This document shows positions 8,789 through 16,774 of a stretch of 64,000 bases of DNA, one piece after another. This stretch comes from Dichloromethanomonas sp964477085 (GTDB lineage: Bacteria; Bacillota; Desulfitobacteriia; Desulfitobacteriales; Syntrophobotulaceae), in contig CAYZDF010000007.1 in assembly GCA_964477085.1 (NCBI GenBank), forward strand, positions 1 to 64,000. The letters are read 5' to 3'. The notes under the pieces were generated by a model. That model was not told where the DNA came from, searched no databases, and was given only the letters and a program-made list of their open reading frames with translations. A program made the position numbers and the translations under genes. How positions within the stretch are numbered: position 1 is the first letter of the stretch; every line of letters starts with the position of its first letter.

Positions 8789-8941
8789 ATGAGCAAAGTC
8801 AAGTGTTCAGTAACGGAATGCCAATACAATCATGATGTTATGTGTGATGCTCCAATGATTCAGGTAAACCATAATGGTGTCAGACGATCAAGCGAATCAG
8901 ACGAAACACAGTGCGATACATTCAAGCCCAAAAGCCGTTAG
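8789..8941 (+). CDS. Small DUF1540-type Cys-rich protein
   Basis: A 50-residue protein with the pattern KCSVTECQYN, then C, APMIQV, and QCDTFKPK near the end. The four cysteines (C6, C11, C19, C42) and this spacing match the DUF1540 domain, a small putative metal-binding domain common in anaerobic Firmicutes; its function is not established. AAGGAGG (8774-8780) stands eight bases before the ATG. A terminator hairpin follows the stop, so it is a monocistronic gene. Confidence 0.85.
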   Translation: MSKVKCSVTECQYNHDVMCDAPMIQVNHNGVRRSSESDETQCDTFKPKSR

Positions 8942-8963
8942 TAATTAAATAGCTTTGCACTTC

Positions 8964-8997
8964 AAAGAATAAGCGCTTTATGGCGTTTATTCTTTTT
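8964..8997 (+). terminator. Terminator of the DUF1540 gene
   Basis: AAAGAATAAGCGC pairs with GGCGTTTATTCTTT around a TTTAT loop, ending in a T run. It lies 22 bases after the stop codon. Confidence 0.8.
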
Positions 8998-9102
8998 TAT
9001 ATTTTCTTATATATATCCCTAATTATTCTCTAATAGTATTTTTGGGGATATTCTATAACGCATATTCTTATCTTTAATTCTTAAGCATATTTCTTACTAC
9101 GT

Positions 9103-9486
9103 TTATTCTTTTCGGTATACCGTTCCCTGAAAAAGGGCGACGACATTCTCATTTTGGTCCATTACTTCTACCACATAGGTAGCTAGTTTGCGATTAAGTG
9201 ATATTTCTTTAGCCCGTGCTGTCAGCATCCCTTGTCGGGCTGCTTTACAGAAGGAAATACTGACATTCGCTGCTACGGCAGTTCCATCTCTGGAGTTGGA
9301 TGCTGCTGCAAACGTGGTATCAGCAAGGGCAAAGACCGCTCCACCGTGAACGATTCCCAATCCATTGAGATGGTGATCTGTAGCCAGCATTTTACCGATG
9401 GCCCGGCCACCCGAAGCTTCAATAATCTCGATGCCGATAAAATTTGCGAATGTATCCTGGCGCATTACTTCTAAAATGTTTTCCAC
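9103..9486 (-). CDS. PaaI-type hotdog thioesterase
   Basis: A 127-residue hotdog-fold protein. The motif LNGLGIVHGGAVFALADTTF (about 41-60) is the PaaI signature, with the HGG turn and catalytic Asp in ALAD. Members hydrolyse acyl-CoA or aryl-CoA thioesters; the substrate cannot be told here. Start is GTG 9486 with GAGG upstream. Single gene, divergent from the M15 peptidase gene. Confidence 0.88.
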   Translation of the reverse strand: MENILEVMRQDTFANFIGIEIIEASGGRAIGKMLATDHHLNGLGIVHGGAVFALADTTFAAASNSRDGTAVAANVSISFCKAARQGMLTARAKEISLNRKLATYVVEVMDQNENVVALFQGTVYRKE

Positions 9487-9651
9487 AGTATTACCTCACG
9501 ATTATGTTCTTAACGGTCTATAGCTTTCCACAAGGCGGCTTATCTTATTTCAAGAGTTCTTAACCGCTTGTTACATTTTAACATATATATGTTTAAGAGA
9601 CATAAATCCGAAAAAACAAATCTTTGCTTACCCATGAAAGGAGGAGATGGA

Positions 9652-10260
9652 ATGGGAGTTCAAGATACTGGTTGTCTCCGCTATGTTCCCGCAGGCCATG
9701 GTGTAATCAGAGGGTATGACGGGAGATGCGCATATTACAAAGATGACCAGTTTGTTGCACGTAACTTTCGGATGCGGGAGTTCAACCCTGCTGGTGTCCG
9801 TCCCTATGGCGTGATGCGTAAGCTCGTCGATCAGCTTCAAGCGATGCGCAACGCGTTAGGGGTGCCCATCATCGTGACCAGTGGCTATCGAAGCGGTTCC
9901 ACCCATGAATCTGGTCTGGCTGCAGATATCTTGGTACCTAGAAAAACATTCATTGAAGTAGCTCAGGCTGCCTATAATGCTGGATTCAGGCGGATAGAGG
10001 TTGTAAAAAGAGCCGGAACGTCTTATCACAACCTGATGAGCGTCGGCGGTCATGTCCACGTTGATGTTTACGATGGAAGCGGTAATACGACCCGCGGAAC
10101 TATTTATGATTGTCCGACATGTTCCTCTCTACCGTGTTATCCATGGTACGCCTTTGGAGTTTCTCGATCATGGTGGGCTACCAGTCAACCTAATACCTTT
10201 AGTCAGCTAATGGCCAATCTTAGGGCGGACAGAAGAAATACGGGATATCGGGGATGCTGA
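9652..10260 (+). CDS. M15-family D-Ala-D-Ala carboxypeptidase-like protein
   Basis: A 202-residue protein with a Peptidase_M15-type core: SGYRSGSTHESGLAADI supplies the first His and the Asp, and GHVHVDV the last His of the zinc site. Such enzymes cut peptidoglycan cross-links or stem peptides. There is no signal peptide, so it may act in the mother cell or spore, or reach the wall another way. ATG 9652 is chosen because AAAGGAGG stands just upstream; longer in-frame versions lack a site. The C-terminus (about 150-202) is Cys/Trp-rich and unassigned. Confidence 0.8.
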   Translation: MGVQDTGCLRYVPAGHGVIRGYDGRCAYYKDDQFVARNFRMREFNPAGVRPYGVMRKLVDQLQAMRNALGVPIIVTSGYRSGSTHESGLAADILVPRKTFIEVAQAAYNAGFRRIEVVKRAGTSYHNLMSVGGHVHVDVYDGSGNTTRGTIYDCPTCSSLPCYPWYAFGVSRSWWATSQPNTFSQLMANLRADRRNTGYRGC

Positions 10261-10349
10261 TAAATACTCTTCCACATTTCCATCGTCGAAAGAGCATTAA
10301 AACAAAAAACTTTAAAGTAAGATGACACTTAATGCCTCTATGTTCTAAG

Positions 10350-10862
10350 TTAGATCACCTTGGCAAAGATCAATTGATCGATCGTTTCGCTAAATTTGGT
10401 GATGCTTTTTCGCAGCCGCCCTTCAAAACGATACCCCGCCTTCTCCAGTACCCGGACAGAAGCCGGATTGGTTGCAAAAACCCCAGCGCAAAGGCGGCAG
10501 AGGTCGAAATTCTTAAAAGCATAAGCAGTGACCGCCCTTACGGCTTCTGTCGCAATCCCCTTCCCCCAATACTCTTCTCCAAGCCAGTAGCCTATTTCTG
10601 CAGCTCGCCGGAAGATATCTCCCTGTGATTCAAAGCCTATCCCACCTACTGCTTGATCATTGACCACAATAGCAAAATTGGTCTGAGTGGCTTCCCCTGT
10701 CATTGACTTCAGCCAGTTATCAGCTGCAGCCTCACCGTACGGGTAAGGAAACCGATCTTTAACCATCATAGCTATTTTAATGTTATCGGCATTTTTTATT
10801 AGAGAGGATTTATCTTCCCAGTGCCACTCCCTAAGAAGACAATTTTTAGTCACCATATTCAT
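10350..10862 (-). CDS. GNAT acetyltransferase, RimJ/RimL type
   Basis: A 170-residue N-acetyltransferase of the Acetyltransf_3 group. The motif GYWLGEEYWGKGIATEAVRA contains the acetyl-CoA-binding R/Q-x-x-G-x-A-type turn, followed by FATNPASVRVLEKAGYRFEG, typical of RimL-like enzymes that modify protein N-termini or small amines. The substrate is unknown. GGAGGGGA precedes the ATG. It stands just downstream of a broken acetyltransferase gene of another family. Confidence 0.87.
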   Translation of the reverse strand: MNMVTKNCLLREWHWEDKSSLIKNADNIKIAMMVKDRFPYPYGEAAADNWLKSMTGEATQTNFAIVVNDQAVGGIGFESQGDIFRRAAEIGYWLGEEYWGKGIATEAVRAVTAYAFKNFDLCRLCAGVFATNPASVRVLEKAGYRFEGRLRKSITKFSETIDQLIFAKVI

Positions 10863-10889
10863 CGTTATATCCCCTCCCGCAACCTCAAT

Positions 10890-11277
10890 CTATGATCTGA
10901 TCATGAAATTCTGCCTCTTTCCAAGCAGGATCTTTTCTAAGACATTCTGATTTAATTCACGCAGCGGTAACGGTTCTGCAGGAACAACATCCTTCTCCAG
11001 CAAGAATAGTTCCCACCAGCCTATATCCCACCACTGATTGAGCTTATAGCCTACCTTGTTAAAATAAGCAATTTCCGCAAACCCAAAATACTCATGGATC
11101 CCTACACTTTCAGGGTTGGGCAGACAGATACAGGAATAAGCATTTACAATAACCCTGATTCTTAAGGAACTAGAAAAGCTTCCGTTTCAAAGCTGACAGC
11201 TGAGTCAATAATGTAGTCAGCATATATGTCTATAATATCTTGCGCATCTTCTTCTCTCGCTAATCTTATTCGCCCAT
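10890..11277 (-). pseudogene. Broken phosphinothricin-acetyltransferase-like gene
   Basis: Two pieces of one GNAT protein can be read on the minus strand. Near 11160-11272 the frame gives IRLAREEDAQDIIDIYADYI and then DSAVSFETEAF before a stop; this is the N-terminus of the Pat/Bar-like family. From about 11150 to 10890 another frame gives the C-terminus, including CLPNPESVGIHEYFGFAEIA and GYKLNQWWDIGWWE, ending at a stop. The middle (acetyl-CoA-binding motif) is missing, and the presumed start ATG (11275-11277) is out of frame with the N-terminal piece. So it carries an internal deletion plus at least one frameshift and is not functional. Confidence 0.75.
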
Positions 11278-11435
11278 GGCAGTGTTCCTTTCTATTTCTT
11301 ATATGGAATTATCTTGATATTTAGTACTTTATCCCATAAATTCTTCTTAGAAGACCTTGTCTTTGCTATTAGGTACTATTAAATATTAGATAATGGCTAT
11401 TCCAATATTAATTACATTTTTAAAAATGTCAGGTT

Positions 11436-12116
11436 CTAATTCTTTACGGGCTTATCATCGGTAGACCGACCATCCCCACTTACAGGGATCTCTTCTCCCA
11501 GGAAAGTAGGCTCTGGTTTGAGAACCTTAGCCATAAGAAAATCCTTGTTACGTGCCACCAGCTCTCTTAATTCATATTGTGTCATGTAACGGTAGTTACG
11601 TTTGTCTGAATTTACCCCGTAAGCCTCGATTCCTAACTCCCGAGCGATAAATACGGCCCTCATGAGGTGATATTCCTGGGTCACGATGATCAGCTTTCTC
11701 GCTTGAAAAATATCACGGGCCCGATAGATGCTTTCGTAAGTGCTGAATCCTGCGTGGTCCATAAACACATCTTGACTTGGTACGTTCTTTGCTTTCAGGA
11801 AATCTTTCATGGCGTTAACTTCATCGTATTCCTTGCGGCCATGATCACCACTGACGATAATCTTCGGTGCCTTTCCCACGCGGTAAAGGTCGTACCCCAC
11901 AGACAAACGGTCATTAAGGATATGTGAAACCGTTCCATCCGGAAAGACGTAAGCTCCGAGTACTAATACCGCATCAGCCTCAGGTATCTGATCGGGTGGT
12001 AAGATGTATCTTGATCCTATTTGTTTAACATAATTGTTAATTCCTAGGACGGCTATCAGTAAGATCATACCGATGATGACTATGGATAATAGCATATATT
12101 TTATTCTTTTTTTCAC
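11436..12116 (-). CDS. SanA/YdcF-family membrane-anchored protein (DUF218)
   Basis: A 226-residue protein with one N-terminal transmembrane helix (about 8-28), then a DUF218 domain: ADAVLVLGAYV, IIVSGDHGRKEYDE, and TQEYHLMRA. The family includes E. coli SanA and YdcF, linked to envelope barrier function; the enzyme activity is not known. I start at GTG 12116, since GAGGG lies eight bases upstream and the product then begins MKKRIKYMLL; an upstream ATG at 12161 has no ribosome site. The next gene upstream (12193-12933) is in the same direction. Confidence 0.82.
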   Translation of the reverse strand: MKKRIKYMLLSIVIIGMILLIAVLGINNYVKQIGSRYILPPDQIPEADAVLVLGAYVFPDGTVSHILNDRLSVGYDLYRVGKAPKIIVSGDHGRKEYDEVNAMKDFLKAKNVPSQDVFMDHAGFSTYESIYRARDIFQARKLIIVTQEYHLMRAVFIARELGIEAYGVNSDKRNYRYMTQYELRELVARNKDFLMAKVLKPEPTFLGEEIPVSGDGRSTDDKPVKN

Positions 12117-12192
12117 GATAGTGTCCCTCATTTCATCGTAAGACTGAGCAAAACAGCCCATTCTCTATGCTTGTCTGTATAAGGCTTAGGTT

Positions 12193-12933
12193 TCACTCAA
12201 TTTTCGCTTTCAATGTATGATAAAGCTCTCTTGTTTTCTCTTCTTCTTTAAAGTTAAATATCACTGTTTTATCACTTTGAATAAGAATAAAGGGAGGATT
12301 TCGCCTATCCAGGAATAGTTTAACTCGGCCGAGCTCATCTAATTCAAAGTCGCCTTTGAGGATATGACCAAAATCAAAGCCATTTACCTTTTGAGCAACA
12401 GAAGGGAGATCGTCAAGCAACGATACCTCAGATATTTGCTGCAAAGGAACGGTCGTTCCATAGACCGCATCGATTACAAGTTGATCTGTTCCGATGGTAA
12501 TCTGAGGTTCCTTAGCTCCATAATATATCGTTCCAGCAGGGATGAGGAATATGACCAGCATCACCAGACAGATAATGAGGATCACGCTTTTCTTGGTTTT
12601 ACCCTCAGGTGTCTGCGTATTATAGTCAAAACGCTGAGCTTTGATTAGCATCACCGGTATGATGATGAATAAGGAACCTAAGGCGATGACGAAACCATAG
12701 AAAAATCCAAGGTAATTGAGTACAGTGCCAAGTAAGAGGATACCTGCTAAAAGAAAACAAAAATCCCCCATAAAGCGACCGAGTCCTTCAATATCCATGT
12801 TCTTTTTTCTTTCCTCAGATGCTGTATTATAGCCTGAAATCAGCCAGTAGCATTTATAGTACTTGATGAGAACTCCCAGGAAAAACAGGAGAATGATAAT
12901 GAAAGACATGAGGATCACTGCTGAATACGCCAT
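12193..12933 (-). CDS. DUF3784-like membrane protein with C-terminal PH-like region
   Basis: A 246-residue membrane protein. Hydrophobic segments lie at about 5-25, 55-75, 78-95 and 115-135. The stretch LISGYNTASEERKKNMDIEG is typical of DUF3784 proteins. The region from about 145 to the end is soluble, with beta-strand-like pattern, and may be a bacterial PH-like domain. Function unknown. GGGAGGGAG precedes the ATG. Probably co-transcribed with the SanA/YdcF gene 76 bases downstream. Confidence 0.65.
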   Translation of the reverse strand: MAYSAVILMSFIIILLFFLGVLIKYYKCYWLISGYNTASEERKKNMDIEGLGRFMGDFCFLLAGILLLGTVLNYLGFFYGFVIALGSLFIIIPVMLIKAQRFDYNTQTPEGKTKKSVILIICLVMLVIFLIPAGTIYYGAKEPQITIGTDQLVIDAVYGTTVPLQQISEVSLLDDLPSVAQKVNGFDFGHILKGDFELDELGRVKLFLDRRNPPFILIQSDKTVIFNFKEEEKTRELYHTLKAKIE

Positions 12934-12992
12934 AGTCTTCTCCCTCCCAATCTATGTACAGGTTATCGATTTGCCCATCTTAGAGATTTAGA

Positions 12993-13472
12993 TCAGATCT
13001 CTAGCAACCTTGCCAGCAATTCTTCCGAAAGATCTTCTTCTGAGAATACTTCGATCCCATCCTGTCGAAGCATCTCGGCAGTTACCCCGCTTCCTTCCAG
13101 GATCACGTGACTGAAACCTCCGTCATAGATCTGATGAACGCCACACGAAGGGCTTCTTTCTTTAAGAATAGCGGCTTTGATGGGGAATATCTTGGTGAGT
13201 CTGTAAGTCTCTTGCGCACCTCGGATAAACTCTGGAGTTAAATCTACGCCATCTGTGTTTTCAGTCCTTGCCAATCCTGCAAGAACGTCTGAACCTGTCC
13301 CCCCGATAATTTCTACCGGTTTTCTGGGAGTCTTAAGACCGCCGAGCTGTTCAGGACAGACAGGCAGATATTGACCCAAATGACTGTACTTCATCAGTAG
13401 TTCGTGTTGATTGTTTATGCTGCCATCATACTTGGCATGGATTCCTAATAGACAGGAACTAACAAGTATCAT
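12993..13472 (-). CDS. DUF523 family protein
   Basis: A 159-residue protein with the three DUF523 cysteine motifs: SCLLG near the start, VCPEQLGG (about 38-45) and KERSPSCGV (about 104-112). These can ligate an Fe-S cluster; members related to 2-thiouracil desulfidase TudS belong here. The actual substrate is not visible. GAGGTAAATAA precedes the ATG. No operon partner is evident. Confidence 0.88.
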   Translation of the reverse strand: MILVSSCLLGIHAKYDGSINNQHELLMKYSHLGQYLPVCPEQLGGLKTPRKPVEIIGGTGSDVLAGLARTENTDGVDLTPEFIRGAQETYRLTKIFPIKAAILKERSPSCGVHQIYDGGFSHVILEGSGVTAEMLRQDGIEVFSEEDLSEELLARLLEI

Positions 13473-13639
13473 TTATTTACCTCACTTCAAACATTTCAAT
13501 TCATCAGTTAGATATTAGTATTGAATTAGTTATATATAATAATGAATTTCACTAAGCTGACTTCTAAATTTAATAAGGAATTATCTTAATTAGGTTGCTT
13601 CTTTTATAAGAAGAACAGAAAAAGAACAGATGATAGACC

Positions 13640-14431
13640 TTAGCGATAAACACTGGCAATAAGATTGGCTGCCGGCAAAAATAGGATCTGGCCAAGCAGC
13701 GTTCCTATGATTTTGGTGGCGATCAGGAGTACCACCAAGGCCTTGACATCCTCATAAGGTCTCTTCCCACGAAGAGCCTGATCGGTGATGATCGCTGACT
13801 TCGGGTCAATAAACAGTGTTAATAGGATGGTCGCTATCCCGTTGATCATGCCCGAAGAAGCAGCCGCAGCCAATCGATGTTCTTCGGCTACCAGAATTGC
13901 AGAATAGTTAGCAGCCAGAACGCCAATGGTATAGATACCCGTTACCATGGCGTGCAAGAGAAGCAGCCTCTTGGGTATCTCTCTGTACCTGAGTCGTTGC
14001 AGCATGGTCTTTTTCGGTCGGGCTGCTCTCTGAACCATGCGTTTGATGTTATTGACATGCAGAGCTTCTACGACCAGAGAAGGAACCGACCCAGTAGTCT
14101 CCAATTTTCTGACAGCTGCTTCAAAGATTCTTGAGAATGTGGGTATGAGAATCACTCCGGATACTGTTCCGACGGTGGCCGCCAGGATTATTTTGCGCAT
14201 ATCCAGGATGGGGTCAATCCCTTCAGCGATGCTTAATCCGATAATGCCTCCAATCAGAGGAGCCTGAAAGGTATTTGCTGTTCTTGAGACCAGGACGAAG
14301 AGGTTAAACAAGGAAAAAGAAAGAGCCACTTGCTTGCTTTTTACCGAATTGAGGCGTACGGAATAAGCTAAGGTATCGATGAGGTGGATAATAACTGTGA
14401 GGACAAAAAGCTGAATCAGACTGTTATCCAT
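13640..14431 (-). CDS. amj: Amj-type lipid II flippase
   Basis: A 263-residue polytopic membrane protein. The N-terminus, with LIDTLAYSVRLNSVKSKQVA and SLFNLFVLVSRTANTFQAPL, is that of the Amj (YdaH) family. In Bacillus subtilis Amj moves lipid II across the membrane as an alternative to MurJ. Here the role is by family only. ATG 14431 has AAGGGGG five bases upstream; a longer in-frame start at 14458 lacks a site. Single gene, minus strand. Confidence 0.82.
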   Translation of the reverse strand: MDNSLIQLFVLTVIIHLIDTLAYSVRLNSVKSKQVALSFSLFNLFVLVSRTANTFQAPLIGGIIGLSIAEGIDPILDMRKIILAATVGTVSGVILIPTFSRIFEAAVRKLETTGSVPSLVVEALHVNNIKRMVQRAARPKKTMLQRLRYREIPKRLLLLHAMVTGIYTIGVLAANYSAILVAEEHRLAAAASSGMINGIATILLTLFIDPKSAIITDQALRGKRPYEDVKALVVLLIATKIIGTLLGQILFLPAANLIASVYR

Positions 14432-14532
14432 TATATCCCCCTTATTTGATTCAATCACTTTATATCTTTAAAACACTATGTTAACGTAAGCTCTTTAGAC
14501 CCTTAGTTTAATGCCCTTCTTTATCCTATTGA

Positions 14533-14805
14533 TTACCAAAGATAATAAAGACAAATCACATTCAGAATGATCAATACTGGTATCCCGATGGTGAATTTCC
14601 GATGCTGAGTCTTATGTCTAAAAAGCTGCATACCCAGGTATACTCCCGAAGCTCCCCCTAATAGGCCAAAGATAAAGAACCTGCTTTCAGGAATGCGCCA
14701 TTTTCTGCGCTTAGCCTTGAGTTTATCTACACCGACCGTGAGGAAGCTCAAGGCGTTAATGACTAAAATATAGATCAAAAAATAAGATTGCAGGTCACTT
14801 TTCAC
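14533..14805 (-). CDS. DUF1294 family small membrane protein
   Basis: A 90-residue protein with an N-terminal helix (about 7-25), the DKLKAKRRKWRIPE motif and LLGGASGVYLGMQLFRHKT, both DUF1294 hallmarks, and a C-terminal helix. Function unknown. Starts at GTG 14805, with GGAGG eight bases upstream. Confidence 0.86.
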   Translation of the reverse strand: MKSDLQSYFLIYILVINALSFLTVGVDKLKAKRRKWRIPESRFFIFGLLGGASGVYLGMQLFRHKTQHRKFTIGIPVLIILNVICLYYLW

Positions 14806-15237
14806 TCTAAAGTCCTCCGTATCCTATGACTTTAAGTAAGTGTTCCCGTAGTGTTCCGTTGGGAATATCCTTCTGAAGCTATATTTCAACTTCAACTCTG
14901 GTGTATATCGTAATTCATCCTATAAATACCTGCAATAAAGGTCAAGGAATGAAAATACTAATTTTTAATGATTTAATTATATGATTTGACCTCTCAGCAT
15001 ACTCTGAAGGGTTTTGTTATTGATTATATTTATTTTTATATTTTTTCCATACTATCATAGATTTAGTTTTTAAGTCACAAAAATGGTTATTACTGTCTGC
15101 ATGTCCAGCATTTTGCTAAGGAAAAAGTGGTAATGCTCACTTATACTAGAGACATCTTCGATTTGTATACAGATTGTCGGTTATGGTGACGGTTTAGTGC
15201 CATGATGTTATTTGAGCATTTCAATCTTTGAAAGGAT
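14806..15237. other. A+T-rich spacer, nothing identified
   Basis: Between the divergent DUF1294 and NlpC/P60 genes. It is very A+T-rich in the middle. I looked for the ydaO-type c-di-AMP riboswitch and the GEMM c-di-GMP riboswitch that often precede cell-wall hydrolase genes and did not find their conserved blocks. Confidence 0.4.
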
Positions 15238-16023
15238 GTGCAGATTATTAAATTACTTTACTCGATTATTATTTCTCTGATGCTGACTCTGACGTTGGTT
15301 GTAGAATTGGTTAATCCACAGGCCACATTTGCTAAAAATGCTTTTAAGGATCAATCAGAGCTGTCGCGCCAAGCACTTGTATTAGAGGATGTCCCTGACA
15401 TGATCTCAGATAAAGAGCTTAAGCCAAAAGCAGCAGAATCCCTAAATGCTGAGCAAACAAAAACGGAAGTGAAAACAGCTCCAACTGCAAGTTCGAAATC
15501 TAAAACAACCACTAAGATTGCTTCCACCTCACCAACTCAAAGAGCTACATCTACCCCGGCACCTTCCCGGCAAACCGCACCAAAGACTACCACAAAAGCC
15601 ACTTCCACCAAGACAGCCTCGGCTACTTCAACTACCACTACCAAATCTACCACAACCAGTAAAGCTGCCTCTATTATTCATACTGCCAAACAGTATATCG
15701 GCGTCAAATATGTGTGGGGTGGTACGACACCTTCCGGATTTGATTGCTCAGGTTATATGAAATATGTGTATGCTAAGCATGGTATCACACTTCCACGTGT
15801 TTCCCGTGATCAATATAACGTTGGTCAACCAGTATCCTATAGTAATCTGAAGCCTGCGGATCTTGTTTTTTTCTCATTAGATGGAGATAAAGTAACTGAT
15901 CATGTGGGCATGTACATCGGAGGCGGCCAATTCATTCATGCTTCTTCAACTAAAGGGGTAACGATCAGCACCATGAGTTCTTACTGGAAATCAAAGTACC
16001 TGGGTGCCAGGAGAGTATTATAA
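15238..16023 (+). CDS. Secreted NlpC/P60 cell-wall hydrolase
   Basis: A 261-residue secreted protein: signal peptide (about 1-32, cleavage near TFA-KN), a Lys/Glu-rich stretch, a long Thr/Ser/Lys/Pro linker (about 80-140) and a C-terminal NlpC/P60 domain. The catalytic Cys is in SGFDCSGYM, and the His residues in DHVGMYIGGG and FIHASS. Such enzymes cut D-Glu-meso-diaminopimelate bonds. The start is awkward: GTG 15238 is the only start codon preserving the signal peptide, but AAAGGA stands only two bases before it; the site AAAGGATGTG would suit an ATT a few codons later. The low-complexity linker probably spans the wall. Confidence 0.85.
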   Translation: MQIIKLLYSIIISLMLTLTLVVELVNPQATFAKNAFKDQSELSRQALVLEDVPDMISDKELKPKAAESLNAEQTKTEVKTAPTASSKSKTTTKIASTSPTQRATSTPAPSRQTAPKTTTKATSTKTASATSTTTTKSTTTSKAASIIHTAKQYIGVKYVWGGTTPSGFDCSGYMKYVYAKHGITLPRVSRDQYNVGQPVSYSNLKPADLVFFSLDGDKVTDHVGMYIGGGQFIHASSTKGVTISTMSSYWKSKYLGARRVL

Positions 16024-16140
16024 TTAAACATAATTCTATTTATTTAGATAAATTTCGAAGTGTTTTTTGAATATACATTATGATCTCATCTAATTTGAAT
16101 TAAAATTTGTTAATAATTACTCGTTATCTGATCGTTAGCT

Positions 16141-16169
16141 TTGACATTTTTCATTTTTTTGGTTATACT
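16141..16169 (+). promoter_or_regulatory. Strong sigma-A promoter of the zinc-ribbon gene
   Basis: TTGACA (16141-16146), 17-base T-rich spacer, TATACT (16164-16169). This predicts a leader of about 115 bases, which contains a GGGAAG/CTTCCC hairpin about 35 bases before the start codon. Confidence 0.8.
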
Positions 16170-16292
16170 ATACTAAGCTCGTTAGTTCTTGTGGATAGAT
16201 TTTAGGAAGACCTTCTCGATTGCCTCAGGCTCAGGGAAGATGTCGAACGAACTTCCCATGTGGCGGGTAATAAAAAATCAGGAGGTCATTAC

Positions 16293-16589
16293 ATGTATAA
16301 TGACAAAACTCTAAGTTGCAAAGAATGTGGCCGTGAATTTACTTTCTCTGCATCAGAACAAGAATTCTATGCTGAAAAAGGTTTCACAAACGAACCAGGT
16401 CGTTGCCCTGAGTGTCGTGCAGCCAGAAAACAGCAAAGCCGTGGCGGTTATTCACGTCCACAACGTGAAATGTTCCCTGCAGTTTGCTCAGCTTGTGGCA
16501 AAGAAACCACAGTTCCTTTCCAACCTACCGGTGACAAACCCGTTTACTGTCGCGATTGCTATCAACCACGTTCCAGAAACAACTGGTAA
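16293..16589 (+). CDS. Zinc-ribbon protein (CxxC-CxxC type)
   Basis: A 98-residue protein built of two zinc ribbons: LSCKECGREF with GRCPECRAAR, and AVCSACGKET with VYCRDCYQPR. The first has the probable-zinc-ribbon (zf-trcl) form, including the FTFSASEQEFYAEKGF segment. Such proteins often have Arg/Gly-rich basic regions, as here (KQQSRGGYSRPQ), and may bind nucleic acid; the role is not established. ATG 16293 has AGGAGGT upstream. A strong promoter and terminator frame it, so it is a highly expressed single gene by appearance. Confidence 0.85.
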   Translation: MYNDKTLSCKECGREFTFSASEQEFYAEKGFTNEPGRCPECRAARKQQSRGGYSRPQREMFPAVCSACGKETTVPFQPTGDKPVYCRDCYQPRSRNNW

Positions 16590-16601
16590 ATTGTTAGCAA
16601 G

Positions 16602-16634
16602 ACCCTCCCGGTATCTAAGCCGGGAGGGTTTTTA
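16602..16634 (+). terminator. Terminator of the zinc-ribbon gene
   Basis: ACCCTCCCGG (16602-16611) pairs with CCGGGAGGGT (16620-16629), followed by TTTT. Confidence 0.92.
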
Positions 16635-16774
16635 TGTTTATATTATATTTTGGGTCCCTGTATTTTATTTTACAAGAGCCTATATTAAATATATTCTTTG
16701 CAATCCTTCTAAGCTTTGGGTTATAATTTTGATTTGGGTAAGATTTAAACTTATACATGTAAAGGAAGAATTCA

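Noticed and set aside
14806..15237. Possible c-di-AMP or c-di-GMP riboswitch before the NlpC/P60 gene
   Set aside because: The conserved core blocks of ydaO and GEMM elements are not present.
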